Assembly: GCA_963795935.1 (NCBI GenBank)
Contig: CAWCJO010000001.1
Coordinates: 69,634 to 133,633 of the forward strand
DNA: 64,000 nt
Source of the DNA: JAICMB01 sp963795935
GTDB taxonomy: Bacteria > Acidobacteriota > Terriglobia > Bryobacterales > Bryobacteraceae
Direction of reading: 5' to 3'
The translations under genes and the position numbers were made by a program. How positions within the stretch are numbered: the first letter of the stretch is position 1; every line of letters starts with the position of its first letter. This document shows positions 47,810 to 57,076 of this stretch, in pieces. The notes under the pieces were generated by a model. That model was not told where the DNA came from. It saw only the letters and a program-made list of their open reading frames with translations, and ran no database searches.

Positions 47810-48597
47810 AGATCGTCGTTAAGATCGGGGGGGCGCTTCTCGACGAAGCCGCATCGCGCCGGCGCCTCGCGGAAGAAATTGCCGCGGTGGCGCAATCCGG
47901 CCACAGGGTCGCGGTGGTGCACGGCGGCGGCGCCCAGATCACGCGCTATCTCACCCAAAGGGGGATCGAAAGCGAGTTTGTGGAGGGCCTGCGGGCGACT
48001 ACGCCCGAAGTGCTGGACGCGGTTCTCAAGATTCTGGGCGGCACGTTGAACGGCGAGCTGACGGCGGCGTTCATCGCGGCGGGAGCGATGGCCGTGGGTC
48101 TCAGCGGGGTGGATGCGTTGCTGGCGCGGGCCGAGCAGATGAGTCCCCGGCTGGGCTTCACGGGACGGATCGCCGGCTGCGACGCGCGGTTGCTGGATCT
48201 GCTCTCTGAGAACGGCTATCTTCCCGTCATCGCGTGCCTCGGCGGGGACCGCGCCGGGCGCATCTACAACGTCAACGCCGACCAGATGGCGGCCGCCTGC
48301 GCGGCGAGTTTCGGCGCCGAGAAACTCTTCTTTCTCACCGACGTCGCGGGGGTGCGCGGCGCGCGAAATGAAACGCTGGCCGCGCTGACGCCGGAGGAGT
48401 GCGGGGCGCTGATTCGAAGCGGCGCCGCGAGCGGCGGGATGCGCGCCAAGCTGGAGGCGGCCAGAGCCGCGCTGGAGCAAGGCGTCGGGGAGGCGGCAAT
48501 TGCGCCGGGCGCGCAACATGGCATCGTGGGAAAACTCATGGCCGGGGAAGCGGTCGGCACGCGCATCGCTTTGGCGCCGGGCGCGGTGGCGCAATGA
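47806..48597 (+). CDS. argB: Acetylglutamate kinase
   Basis: A 263-residue amino-acid kinase that phosphorylates N-acetylglutamate. It begins with KIVVKIGGALLDEA and contains VAVVHGGGAQITRYL, RATTPEVLDAVLKILGG, VIACLGGDRAGRIYNVNADQ and LFFLTDVAGVRG. Its GTG start overlaps the argC stop (GTGA) and its stop overlaps the argA start (ATGA), so the three are translationally coupled. The frame is intact. Confidence 0.97.
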   Translation: MKIVVKIGGALLDEAASRRRLAEEIAAVAQSGHRVAVVHGGGAQITRYLTQRGIESEFVEGLRATTPEVLDAVLKILGGTLNGELTAAFIAAGAMAVGLSGVDALLARAEQMSPRLGFTGRIAGCDARLLDLLSENGYLPVIACLGGDRAGRIYNVNADQMAAACAASFGAEKLFFLTDVAGVRGARNETLAALTPEECGALIRSGAASGGMRAKLEAARAALEQGVGEAAIAPGAQHGIVGKLMAGEAVGTRIALAPGAVAQ

Positions 48598-49178
48598 GCG
48601 TCGCGGCCCTCCCCAATCCAGGCCCCGAAATTCCGCTCGCGGCGGGGGGCGCGTTGGCCGTGCGAAAAGCCCGCATCGGCGACATTCACGCGCTGCTTGG
48701 GCTGATCAACGGGTATGCCGCGAACGGCCTCATGCTGCCCCGGACCGAATTTGAAATGTCGGAGAATATCCGTGATTTCACCGTCGTATATGCCGGCGAA
48801 TATCTGGTTGCGTGCGGCGCTCTGCACTTTTATACTCCCGTTACGGCGGAAGTCCGCTCGCTGGCCGTGGATCCGCGAATAAAGAAGCGCGGACTGGGCA
48901 GAATTATCGTCGAGGCGCTGGAAGGCGAGGCGCGTGACAACGATTTGCGGGCGATCTTTGCGTTCACGTATGTTCCCGATTTCTTTCGCAAGCTAGGCTT
49001 TGTGGAAATCGATCGCGGCGCTTTGCCTTTAAAAGCGTGGAAGGATTGCCTCCGCTGCCCCAAATTTCAATGCTGCGATGAAATAGCGGTTTTTAAGCCG
49101 TTACAAGCAGATGCGGCGTTGGACGCGGGTCCCCAAATAGCCGATTTGCTGGTCCAACTCCCTCGCGTGCGCGGCTAG
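48594..49178 (+). CDS. argA: ArgA-type N-acetyltransferase (N-acetylglutamate synthase)
   Basis: A 194-residue GNAT-family protein. Motif A is EVRSLAVDPRIKKRGLGRII (acetyl-CoA pyrophosphate loop RGLGR), preceded by AVRKARIGDIHALLGLINGY and GEYLVACGALHFY, and followed by FAFTYVPDFFRKLGFVEIDR and KAWKDCLRCPKFQCCDEIAV with a Cys pair. This short stand-alone form of N-acetylglutamate synthase makes the first intermediate of arginine synthesis. ATG 48594 is inside the argB stop. Placement with argC and argB supports the call. Confidence 0.9.
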   Translation: MSVAALPNPGPEIPLAAGGALAVRKARIGDIHALLGLINGYAANGLMLPRTEFEMSENIRDFTVVYAGEYLVACGALHFYTPVTAEVRSLAVDPRIKKRGLGRIIVEALEGEARDNDLRAIFAFTYVPDFFRKLGFVEIDRGALPLKAWKDCLRCPKFQCCDEIAVFKPLQADAALDAGPQIADLLVQLPRVRG

Positions 49179-49249
49179 CGACGCCCGGCGGGAGCGCCGG
49201 TTCCGCCGCGGTCCCAATAATACAATTATAAAAAAAAGATATTTTCCTG

Positions 49250-49308
49250 TTGATTTCCTACTAATTGTATATATAATCGAGTTACCGCAAAACAAGTAAC
49301 CGGGTTAC
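49250..49308 (+). promoter_or_regulatory. Strong promoter with GTTAC/GTAAC repeats before the molybdopterin-binding gene
   Basis: TTGATT (49250-49255) and TATAAT (49272-49277) are 16 bp apart, a good housekeeping promoter in AT-rich DNA. Downstream, GTAACC-G-GGTTAC (49296-49308) is a perfect inverted repeat, and GTTAC (49281-49285) is an additional inverted half-site. They lie in the probable 5' leader and could bind a repressor. Confidence 0.6.
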
Positions 49309-49322
49309 TCCGGGAGGATTTC

Positions 49323-50294
49323 ATGCGAGCTCAGACCGTCAGCGTCCAAGGGTCCACGGGACGTGTATTAAGTTGCACGATTTTTAGGACCGGCGGAAAA
49401 AAGCTACTTGCCAAAGGGCACATTCTCAACGACGACGACGTCAAGCTGCTCGAGGTCGAAGGCATGGCTCAAATCTGGGTCACCGAACTCGAGGAGGGCG
49501 AGGTCGCCGAAGACGAGGCGGTGATGGCGGTGGCGACCGAGATCGGGTGCGGCTCCCTTGAAATCCGTCTGGCCGCGGGGGGCCGGGCGAATCTGCTGGC
49601 GACGGAAGCGGCCTGCATTCTGGTGGACGACCGTCTGCTGCAGCAGATCAATTGCACCGCGAGCTTCGGGATTGCGACGGTGACGAATTTTTCGTATGCC
49701 GCGGCCGGCCAAAGGATCGCAACGGTTAAAAGCGCGCCTTTTGCTGTTGCAAAAGACCAGCTGGAGGCGGTAAACTCAATTCTTAAAGAAAGAGGACCGA
49801 TACTTCAGGCGCGGCCGATACGGAATCCGGCGGTCGCAGTCCTGTATACGGACCCCGTGGATGGCGATCGCGCCCGGCAATTGTTCGAAAGCGTCGTGCG
49901 CCAGCGTCTGGAAAGGTTCGGCGCCGTGGTCGCCTTCGCGCTTGCCGCCGTGGAAGAAGAAACAGCCATCGCGCGTTCCCTGCAGCATCTGTTGCGAGGG
50001 AAACCGGACGTAATTTTGGTGGCGTCCACGACCGCCCCGGCTGGACCGGCGGACGTGGTCGGTCGCGCGATGAGCCGCGCGGGATGCCAATTGGAACGAT
50101 TTCTCGCGCCGGTCGAGCCCGGCAATCTTTTGCTGCTGGGCTACAAGGAAGAGATTCCGGTGCTGTCGGCGCCGTGCTGCTACCGCTCCGCCAAACCTAA
50201 TGTGGTGGACCTGGTATTGCCGCCGATGCTGGCCCGTTATCGTGTTTCGGGTTGGGAAATCGCCTGCCTCGGGCACGGCGGTCTGCTCAACTGA
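49323..50294 (+). CDS. Molybdopterin-binding (MoeA/MoaB-like) protein
   Basis: A 323-residue protein with an N-terminal MoeA-like beta segment (GKKLLAKGHILNDDDVKLLE) and a C-terminal MoCF-type domain (VAVLYTDPVDGDRARQLFES, PDVILVASTTAPAGPADVVG, GNLLLLGYKEEIPVLSAPCC, YRSAKPNVVDLVLPPMLARY). Relatives bind molybdopterin or act as regulators near molybdoenzyme genes; none is close here. ATG 49323 has GGGAGGA upstream. It has its own promoter and is followed by a clear terminator. Confidence 0.8.
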   Translation: MRAQTVSVQGSTGRVLSCTIFRTGGKKLLAKGHILNDDDVKLLEVEGMAQIWVTELEEGEVAEDEAVMAVATEIGCGSLEIRLAAGGRANLLATEAACILVDDRLLQQINCTASFGIATVTNFSYAAAGQRIATVKSAPFAVAKDQLEAVNSILKERGPILQARPIRNPAVAVLYTDPVDGDRARQLFESVVRQRLERFGAVVAFALAAVEEETAIARSLQHLLRGKPDVILVASTTAPAGPADVVGRAMSRAGCQLERFLAPVEPGNLLLLGYKEEIPVLSAPCCYRSAKPNVVDLVLPPMLARYRVSGWEIACLGHGGLLN

Positions 50295-50355
50295 CGCTAC
50301 AAGCTCCTCCACTCCCACAAGCGGGAATCCTCCGATCCGCTTATGGGTGCTCCTC

Positions 50356-50388
50356 AGCCGGGCGCCCGACCAGCGCCCGGCTTTTTTT
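50356..50388 (+). terminator. Rho-independent terminator
   Basis: A perfect 10-bp GC-rich stem AGCCGGGCGC/GCGCCCGGCT (50356-50365 and 50373-50382) closes a 7-nt loop and is followed by seven T. It lies 62 bp after the molybdopterin-binding gene. Confidence 0.9.
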
Positions 50389-50541
50389 GTTTGGGGGGGA
50401 CCGGCGCGGCCGGGCGCGCAACAAACTTACCGGACTGCTGGTTTGCCGGGCGAAGGCCCGAGGCGCGTCGGCGCCATGCCGTTCTATTGCCGGCACAGGC
50501 GAGGGTGGCGGAAGCGCCTGGCGAAATGCGCCGCTTAGTTC

Positions 50542-50766
50542 TTAACGCTCCGGCATGGTCGACATCAACGCACGCAGAACGGCATTCACCGACTCCGCGT
50601 TCTTAAAAAGCCGGGCAACGTCCGGGTCCAACAGCACTGCTACGGACCCCGGCGGTATTCGCGCCGCGAAGCGATTCGGCTTGGCCGCGGAATAATCGAA
50701 CCGGTACTCGCGTTTCAGCTCTTCCGGCATTTTCTTTTTCGATTTAGTGCGTGATGTGTTCTTCAT
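50542..50766 (-). CDS. brnA: BrnA-type antitoxin
   Basis: A 74-residue protein with a basic N-terminus (KNTSRTKSKKKMPEELKREY), FDYSAAKPNRFAARI and a C-terminal ribbon-helix-helix-like part (GSVAVLLDPDVARLFKNAES, VNAVLRALM) typical of BrnA. It should neutralise BrnT and repress the operon. Its ATG 50766 lies inside the end of brnT (23-nt overlap), in toxin-first order as in known brnTA loci. Confidence 0.85.
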   Translation of the reverse strand: MKNTSRTKSKKKMPEELKREYRFDYSAAKPNRFAARIPPGSVAVLLDPDVARLFKNAESVNAVLRALMSTMPER

Positions 50767-51032
50767 AATCGTGCTGTTCCGGCCTGGTGGCGCGGCGAGC
50801 GCTGATAATCCGAATGCGATCCTCCACTCTTTCAGTGAAACACACCAAGAGAAGTCTGCCTTGCGACGAACGACCGATGATAATCTCGCGGGATTCCTCC
50901 GGAATGGTCTTGGTCGGCGAAGATCCGGGCCAGGGGATCTTGAAAAACCGTAGCAACCTCGGCAAAGCTCACGCGGTGCTTCTCTAAGTTGAACCTAGCC
51001 TTGTGCCGGTCCCATTCGAATACCGCGGGCAT
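50744..51032 (-). CDS. brnT: BrnT-type toxin (one frameshift)
   Basis: A ribonuclease-fold toxin of about 95 residues. From ATG 51032 it reads VFEWDRHKARFNLEKHRVSF, AEVATVFQDPLARIFADQDH, then after a net +1 shift near 50900 REIIIGRSSQGRLLLVCFTE, RVEDRIRIISARRAT and QHDYEE. These are the BrnT hallmarks (FEWD..K, HGVSF-like, GRS..GR.L.V, RIISAR). The shift may be an error or an inactivating mutation. It is divergent from pyrR. Confidence 0.85.
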
Positions 51033-51122
51033 CGCATCCCTCAGGATACGCGAGAAGCAGGTAGCAGAAGAGTTCCGGGCCGTCCGGCGTAAACGATGTG
51101 ATACGCTGAAGCGTTCAGGAAT

Positions 51123-51671
51123 ATGACGGCCACTCGCGAGAAAGCGCAATTGATGAGCGCTTCCGAGATCGATCGCACGCTGGTGCGGTTGGCGCACGAA
51201 ATTCTCGAGAAGACGGAAGATCTGACGAAGCTGGCGTTCATCGGGATACGGCGGCGGGGCGTGCCGTTGGCGCAGCGGCTGGCGGCAAAAATTCGCGATC
51301 TCGAAAAACTCGACGTTCCGGTCGGGATTCTCGACATTAATCTTTATCGCGACGATCTTTCGACCGTTTCCGAGCTTCCGGTCCATAATTCCACGGAAAT
51401 TAATTTTCCGGTGACGGGCCAGGACATCATTCTGATGGACGATGTCCTGTACACCGGGCGCACCATACGGGCGGCGCTGGACGCGCTTTTCGACAAGGGG
51501 CGGCCGGCGCGGGTGCAACTGCTGGCGCTGATCGATCGCGGGCACCGCGAACTGCCGATCGAGGCGCGTTATGTGGGCCGCATGGTGCAGACCAGCTCGA
51601 ATGAAATCATCGAAGTGAAATTTCAAGAGATCGACCAGATGGAGAAGGTGTTGCTGGTCGAGCGAGCGTAG
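51123..51671 (+). CDS. pyrR: Bifunctional pyr operon regulator / uracil phosphoribosyltransferase PyrR
   Basis: A 182-residue type I phosphoribosyltransferase with LAFIGIRRRGVPLAQRLAAK, LDINLYRDDLSTV, the PRPP loop DIILMDDVLYTGRTIRAALD and LIDRGHRELPIEARYVGR. PyrR senses UMP and in Gram-positives binds pyr leader RNA. First gene of pyrR-pyrB-pyrC, 13 bp before pyrB. I see no PyrR-type anti-antiterminator upstream, only about 90 bp shared with divergent brnT, so its RNA-binding role here is unproven. Confidence 0.95.
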   Translation: MTATREKAQLMSASEIDRTLVRLAHEILEKTEDLTKLAFIGIRRRGVPLAQRLAAKIRDLEKLDVPVGILDINLYRDDLSTVSELPVHNSTEINFPVTGQDIILMDDVLYTGRTIRAALDALFDKGRPARVQLLALIDRGHRELPIEARYVGRMVQTSSNEIIEVKFQEIDQMEKVLLVERA

Positions 51672-51684
51672 CGGGCGCATTGGA

Positions 51685-52608
51685 ATGCCCGGCGGACTGT
51701 TGGGAATCGAACCGCTCGGACGCGGCGAAATCGAAGCGATTCTCGATCGGGCGCGCGATTTTCAGCCGCTCGCGGATCGGGGATTCAAGCGGCTGGAGGC
51801 GCTGCGCGGGCGCATGGTGGTGAACCTGTTTTTCGAAGCGTCGACGCGCACGCGCACCAGCTTCGAGATTGCGGCAAAGAGGCTGGGCGCGGACGCGATT
51901 TCGATTACCGCGGCGTCGTCGAGCGTGTCGAAGGGCGAATCTTTGGTGGACACGCTGAATACGCTGGCGGCCATGCGGCCGGACGCGATCGTGATGCGGC
52001 ACGCGGCTTCGGGCGCTCCGCATTTTCTGGCGCGGCATCTGCCGACGCCCATCGTGAACGCCGGCGACGGCACGCACGAGCATCCCACGCAGGCGCTTCT
52101 GGACGCCCGCACGATCCTGGACCGTCGCGAAACGCTGGAGGGTTTGCGAGTGGCGATCATCGGAGATATCGCGCACAGCCGCGTGGCGCGATCGAATATC
52201 CATTTATTGACGAAGTTCGGCGCCGAGGTGGTGCTGTGCGGACCGGCGCCGCTGCTGCCGCCCGAATTCGTCCGCATCGCGCCGGGAGTGACGCTGACCA
52301 CCGACATGCGCGAGGCGATCCGGGACGTGGACGTGATCATGATGCTGCGCGTGCAACTGGAGCGGCAGCACGAGGCGGCCTTTCCGGCGGGAGAATATTT
52401 TCAATTTTATGGGCTGCGCCGGGAGCATATTGAATTGGCCAAGCCGGACGTGATGGTGATGCATCCGGGGCCGATCAATCGCGGGCGCGAGATTTCGTCG
52501 GAAGTGGCCGATTCGCAGCGCTCCGTGATCTTGAATCAGGTTGAAAACGGAGTGGCGGTGCGCATGGCGGTGCTGGAGCGAGTGCTGTCGGAGCAATGCC
52601 GAAATTAG
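51685..52608 (+). CDS. pyrB: Aspartate carbamoyltransferase catalytic chain
   Basis: A 307-residue enzyme catalysing the first committed step of pyrimidine synthesis. It has the carbamoyl-phosphate site FFEASTRTRTSFEIAAKRLG, SVSKGESLVDTLNTLAAM, the active-site loop DGTHEHPTQALLDARTI, IIGDIAHSRVARSNIHLL and VMVMHPGPINRGREI. There is no separate pyrI. Its end overlaps pyrC by 13 nt. Confidence 0.98.
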   Translation: MPGGLLGIEPLGRGEIEAILDRARDFQPLADRGFKRLEALRGRMVVNLFFEASTRTRTSFEIAAKRLGADAISITAASSSVSKGESLVDTLNTLAAMRPDAIVMRHAASGAPHFLARHLPTPIVNAGDGTHEHPTQALLDARTILDRRETLEGLRVAIIGDIAHSRVARSNIHLLTKFGAEVVLCGPAPLLPPEFVRIAPGVTLTTDMREAIRDVDVIMMLRVQLERQHEAAFPAGEYFQFYGLRREHIELAKPDVMVMHPGPINRGREISSEVADSQRSVILNQVENGVAVRMAVLERVLSEQCRN

Positions 52609-53879
52609 TCGTCCGCAACGGGCGCGTGATCGATCCGGCGAGCGGGCTGGACGCCATTTGCGACGTTTTTTGCGTCAATGGCTACATTGCCGCGATCGGC
52701 GAGAAGCTGTACGCGACGGGCGCGGAGGAGTTCGACGCTAGCGGGTTGATCGTCGCGCCGGGATTCATCGACATGCACGTGCACCTGCGCGAGCCGGGCT
52801 TCGAGCACGCCGAAACAATCGAGACGGGCGCGCGGGCGGCGGCGGCGGGGGGGTTTACGTCGATCTGCTGCATGCCCAATACGGCGCCGGTGAACGACAG
52901 CCCGACGGTAACCAGCTACATCGTGGAGCGGGCCAAGCGGGACGCGGTAGTGAACGTGTTCCCGATCGGCGCGATCACGAAAAACAGCGCGGGCGAGGAG
53001 TTGGCGGCGATCGGATCGATGAAGCAGGCCGGGATCGTGGCGATTTCCGACGACGGCAAGCCGGTGATGAACGCGCGCGTGATGCGGCGGGCGATGGAAT
53101 ACGCTCGGGGGTTCGACATCCCTGTGATCGATCACTGCGAGGATCTGAACCTGAGCGGCGGGGGAGACATGCACGAAGGCGCGGTCAGCGTAAGGTTGGG
53201 TTTGCGCGGAATTCCGGCGGCGTCCGAGGACGTGATGGTGGCGCGCGATCTGCTTCTCGCGGAGGCGACCGGAGCGCGCTATCACGTGGCGCATATCTCG
53301 TCGCGGCGCGCCGTCGAGATGGTGAGATTTGCGAAGAGGCGCGGGCTGGCGGTGACGAGCGAGGCGACGCCGCATCACTTCAGCCTGGCGGAAACGGACA
53401 TGATTCCCTATGATGGAAATTACAAAATGAAGCCGCCGCTGCGTTCGGAGTGCGATACGGGCGCGGTCGCCGAAGGCCTGATTTCTGGGGCCATCGACGC
53501 CATCGCGACGGACCATGCGCCGCATTCGGGCCACGACAAAATGCAGGAGTTCGAGAAGTGCCCGTTCGGCATCATCGGGCTGGAGACGGCTGTGGGACTG
53601 GCGCTGGAACGGCTGGTACACACGGGTAAGATTTCCGTCAACAAGATGGTGGAATTGTTCACGACGGGTCCAGCGGGAGTTTTGGGATTTCAGGCGCGCG
53701 GGCGGCTGCTGTCGGGCGGGCCGGCCGACTTGACCATTTTCGACACGGAGCGCGAGTGGGCGTATGACGTGAACCGGTCGTTTTCAAAAAGCCGAAATTC
53801 ACCGTTCGACGGGCATAGTTTCCGGGGCGGACCGGTCGCGACGGTGGTGAACGGAGAAATCGCATGGCGACTCCAATAG
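52596..53879 (+). CDS. pyrC: Dihydroorotase
   Basis: A 427-residue class I dihydroorotase (amidohydrolase fold) forming dihydroorotate from carbamoyl-aspartate. It shows the metal-site HVHLREPGFEHAETIETG, CCMPNTAPVNDSP, DHCEDLNLSGGGDMHEGAVS, YHVAHISSRRAVEMVRFAK, EATPHHFSLAETD and the catalytic Asp in AIATDHAPHSGHDK. It overlaps pyrB and, by 16 nt, the UPF0182 gene downstream, so the four genes are probably one operon. Confidence 0.97.
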   Translation: MPKLVVRNGRVIDPASGLDAICDVFCVNGYIAAIGEKLYATGAEEFDASGLIVAPGFIDMHVHLREPGFEHAETIETGARAAAAGGFTSICCMPNTAPVNDSPTVTSYIVERAKRDAVVNVFPIGAITKNSAGEELAAIGSMKQAGIVAISDDGKPVMNARVMRRAMEYARGFDIPVIDHCEDLNLSGGGDMHEGAVSVRLGLRGIPAASEDVMVARDLLLAEATGARYHVAHISSRRAVEMVRFAKRRGLAVTSEATPHHFSLAETDMIPYDGNYKMKPPLRSECDTGAVAEGLISGAIDAIATDHAPHSGHDKMQEFEKCPFGIIGLETAVGLALERLVHTGKISVNKMVELFTTGPAGVLGFQARGRLLSGGPADLTIFDTEREWAYDVNRSFSKSRNSPFDGHSFRGGPVATVVNGEIAWRLQ

Positions 53880-56619
53880 GCGAGATCGAGGGGACCATCC
53901 AGCGGCGCGGCGGCTGCATCTTTTTCGTCATCCTGTTTTTGATTTTTCTCGCGGCGGTGCGCACCATCGCTTCCTACATCATCGACTACGAGTGGTGGAA
54001 GGAAGTGGGGCAGTTGCGGACCTATCTGAGCCTGCTGGCCTATGCCGTGGTCCCGGTCGCGATCGCCAGCCTCATTGCGTTCGTGGCGTTCTGGACGTCG
54101 CACGCCAGGGCGTTGAAATTCGCGGGCACGGGCCTGGGGCAGCATCGTTGGTATCGGCGCATTTCGACGCTGGCCCTGCTGGTCCTTGCGGTGGTGGTTG
54201 GACTTGCGACCACGGATACGTGGGTTGTGGTGCGGTACTTCGGGGGACGCGGCGTGGGCGGACAGGCGGCGGCGTGGCACGATGCGGTTTTCAATAAGCC
54301 GCTGGCATTTTACCTTTTTGAGCTGCCTTTTTATGCGGTGCTGCTGCGGTTTGTGTTCACGGTGGTGGTGGTCAGCGCGGTTTTGTACTGGCTGTCGGCG
54401 CGCTTGTGGCAGTTGCGAAAATCGATCCCGGATTTCCGGCGGGAGCCGTTCAACATGCGGCTCGATTTCCGGTTGCCGGGAGCGCTGGAATCGCGCTTCG
54501 GGCGGCTGCTGGGAGCGGTGTTCCTGATCGCGTTCGCGGTCTACTTTTTCCTGGGCCGCTACGAGATGCTGCTGAACGATCACGGCTTCATGGTCGGGAT
54601 CGACTATGTGAACCAGTACTTCAGCCTGCCGTTGCAGTGGGTCGTGATCGTGGCGTCGCTGCTGGGGGCGGTCGCGATCCTGACGAAGCACGCGCGGCTG
54701 GCGGCGATTGTGCTGCTGGCGTTGATCGTGCGGTGGATCGTGCCGCCCGCCGTGACGGGACTGTATGTGCGGCCGAACGAGATTTCGCTGGAGAAGCCGT
54801 TCATCGTGCGGCATATCGAGGCGACGCGGTCGGCTTTCGCGCTGGATCGGGAAATGACGGAGCTCGAGTATCCGGCCAAGCCGGAGCAGCCGATTAACGT
54901 TGCGGCGAACCGGCCTCTGCTCGAGAACGTGCGGCTGTGGGATTGGGGCGCGTTCAAGGCGACGCTGTCGCAAATCCAGCCGCTGCGGCCCTATGTCTAC
55001 GAGTTTCCCGACGTAGACCGATATACGATCGGCGGGCAGACGCGGCAGGTGCTGATCACGGCGCGGGAACTGGATTTAAGTCAGCTCGGTGACGCGCGCT
55101 CGCGCTGGATCAACCCGCACTTTATTTACACGCATGGCTACGGTGTGGTGATGGCGGAGGCGAACCGCATCACTCCCAACGGATTGCCGGTGCTTCTGAT
55201 TCAGGACGCGCCGCCGGTGATCAACGCTCCGGGGCTGAAGCTGACGGCGCCGGACCTTTATTACAGCGAGTCGTCGCAGGATCCCGTTTTTGTGCATACG
55301 GCGCAGCCGGAGTTCGATTATCCGGCGGGGGCGCACAACGTGAACACGACCTACTCCGGCAAGGGCGGATTCCCGATCTCGTCGCTGTGGATGCGGACGG
55401 CGGCGGCGATCTCGCGCGGGGACTGGAACATTTTATTGACCACGTATCTGACGCCGCAGAGCCGCATGATGATCCATCGCAGGATTACGGAGCGTCTGAA
55501 CGAGCTTGCGAATTTTATTGTGTGGGACCCCGATCCGTATATCGTGCTTTCGGACAGCGGGAGGCTGGAATGGATCGTGGACGGCTACATGACATCCGCC
55601 GCGCATCCGTATTCGCGCCTGGTCGATGTGGAGGGAGTGGGGGCCGTCAACTACATTCGCAATTCGGTGAAGGCGACCATCGATGCCTATAACGGCGACG
55701 TGCATATGTACGTGTTCGATCCCGCCGATCCATTGGTCAACGCCTACCGCAATCTGTTTCCGGAGCTGTTCCAGGACGTCTCGGCGATGCCCGCGGACTT
55801 GCGGCGGCACGCGCGTTATCCGGAGCTGATCTTCGGCATTCAGTCGGAGATTTATCGCAATTTTCATATGCGCGATCCGGAGACGTTCTATAACAAATCG
55901 GACGCCTGGGATATCGCGAAGTTCACCAGTGGACAAGGGACGGCGCCGCAGAATATCCAGCCCACGTATCTGATCGCGACCGTGCCGGGCGGCAACGCGC
56001 CGGAGTTTGTGGAGATGATTCCGTTTACTCCGCGCAACCGCGACAACCTGATCGGGTTGATGATGGCGCGGTGCGATGGCGAGCATTTGGGCGAGAAGGT
56101 GGTGCTGCTGCTGCCCAAACAACAGTTCATTGTCGGGCCGATGCAGGTGGAGGCGCGCATTAATCAAGACCAGGTGATCTCGAAGGACCTTTCGCTGTGG
56201 AACCAGCAGGGGTCGCAAGTGCTGCGCGGACAGATGCTGGTGCTGCCGATCGAGAGCACGTTCCTGTACGTCGAGCCGATTTATCTGCAATCTTCGGAAG
56301 CCAAGATGCCGCAGTTGAAAAAGATCGTGCTGGCGATGGGGAACACGCTGATCTATACGGATACGTATGAGCAGGCGTTGGCGCAACTGGGCGCGGGGGT
56401 GGGGCAGACTCCGGAGGCTGCCGCGGCTGCGCCGGGCGCTAACGCTATGGCGGCCGCTCCAGGTTCGACGTCGACTGCCGCGCCGGGCCGGGCGGTGTGG
56501 ATCCGCGGATTGCGGAGGTGCGGCGGCATCTGCAGCGGTATAAGGAATTGGTGGGGCAAGGCAAGTGGTCGGACGCGGGAAAGGAATTGGAGGCCATCCA
56601 GGCGCTGGTGAGTAAGTGA
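53864..56619 (+). CDS. UPF0182-family large membrane protein (one frameshift at the C-terminus)
   Basis: About 918 residues: seven or so N-terminal membrane helices (FFVILFLIFLAAVRTIASYI, LLGAVFLIAFAVYFFLGRYE, LQWVVIVASLLGAVAIL) and a long extracytoplasmic domain with family features NEISLEKPFIVRHIEATRSA, YVYEFPDVDRYTIGGQTRQV, TLVRYPELIFGIQ-like HARYPELIFGIQSEIYRNFH, IPFTPRNRDNLIGLMMARCD and LLPKQQFIVGPMQVEARI. A deletion near 56485, in a GGGCC/CCGGG stretch, must be restored for the normal ending (RIAEVRRHLQRYKELVGQGK, WSDAGKELEAIQALVSK, stop at 56617-56619). Function unknown. Confidence 0.92.
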
Positions 56620-56667
56620 GGGGTTTGCGGGTCGTCGCGCCGCATGGTCGGGAAGCGCGAGCCACCG

Positions 56668-56712
56668 TCTTGAAACCATCTTGAAACCTTTCAAGATAAG
56701 TTTCAAGATGGT
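56668..56712. promoter_or_regulatory. Array of four TCTTGAAA boxes
   Basis: TCTTGAAA occurs at 56668-56675 and 56679-56686, and its complement TTTCAAGA at 56689-56696 and 56701-56708. Box starts are 11, 10 and 12 bp apart, about one helical turn each. Within it, ACCATCTTGAAAC (56675-56687) and GTTTCAAGATGGT (56700-56712) form a perfect 13-bp inverted repeat. It ends 13 bp before the AlbA_2 ORF start and is probably an operator. Confidence 0.7.
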
Positions 56713-56725
56713 ATCATGATCGCTA

Positions 56726-57070
56726 ATGACGCTCGGCCAGCTTCGCGAGTACATCGCCACCATCCAGCGCCTGAAGTGCGACACGGAGACGTGCGAGGCG
56801 AAGGCCGCCGCCGGGGCATTGCCACAGAGCCTCTGGAAAACATTATCCGCATTTTCGAACACGCGTGGCGGCACGGCCATCCTTGGGGTCACGGCCGCCG
56901 GTGAAATCATCGGGGTAAAAAACGCCGGCAAACTGCAGCAGGATCTCGCGAGCATGTGCTCCGAGATGGAGCCGCCCATTCGTCCCCACATCCAAACGCA
57001 CAGGCTCGACGGCCATACCGTGATAACGGCGGAGGTGTCCGAGCTCGATAAAACAAATAAGCCTTGCCAT
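56726..57070 (+). pseudogene. AlbA_2 (Schlafen-like) domain protein, truncated
   Basis: ATG 56726 opens MTLGQLREYIATIQRLKCDT, then ETCEAKAAAGALPQSLWKTL, SAFSNTRGGTAILGV, VKNAGKLQQDLASMCSEMEP and VITAEVSELDKTNKPC, the N-terminal part of an AlbA_2/divergent AAA-4 putative DNA-binding protein. After KPC (about 57068) the sequence no longer fits the family, where a tyrosine-rich YVRVG segment is expected, and becomes the antisense of an ankyrin gene. The open frame runs on to 57142 by chance. Intact relatives are several hundred residues long. Confidence 0.75.
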
Positions 57071-57076
57071 TGCGAG

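Noticed and set aside
51033..51122. PyrR RNA-binding attenuator before pyrR
   Set aside because: Only 90 bp are available and I see no terminator/antiterminator pair or conserved PyrR loop.
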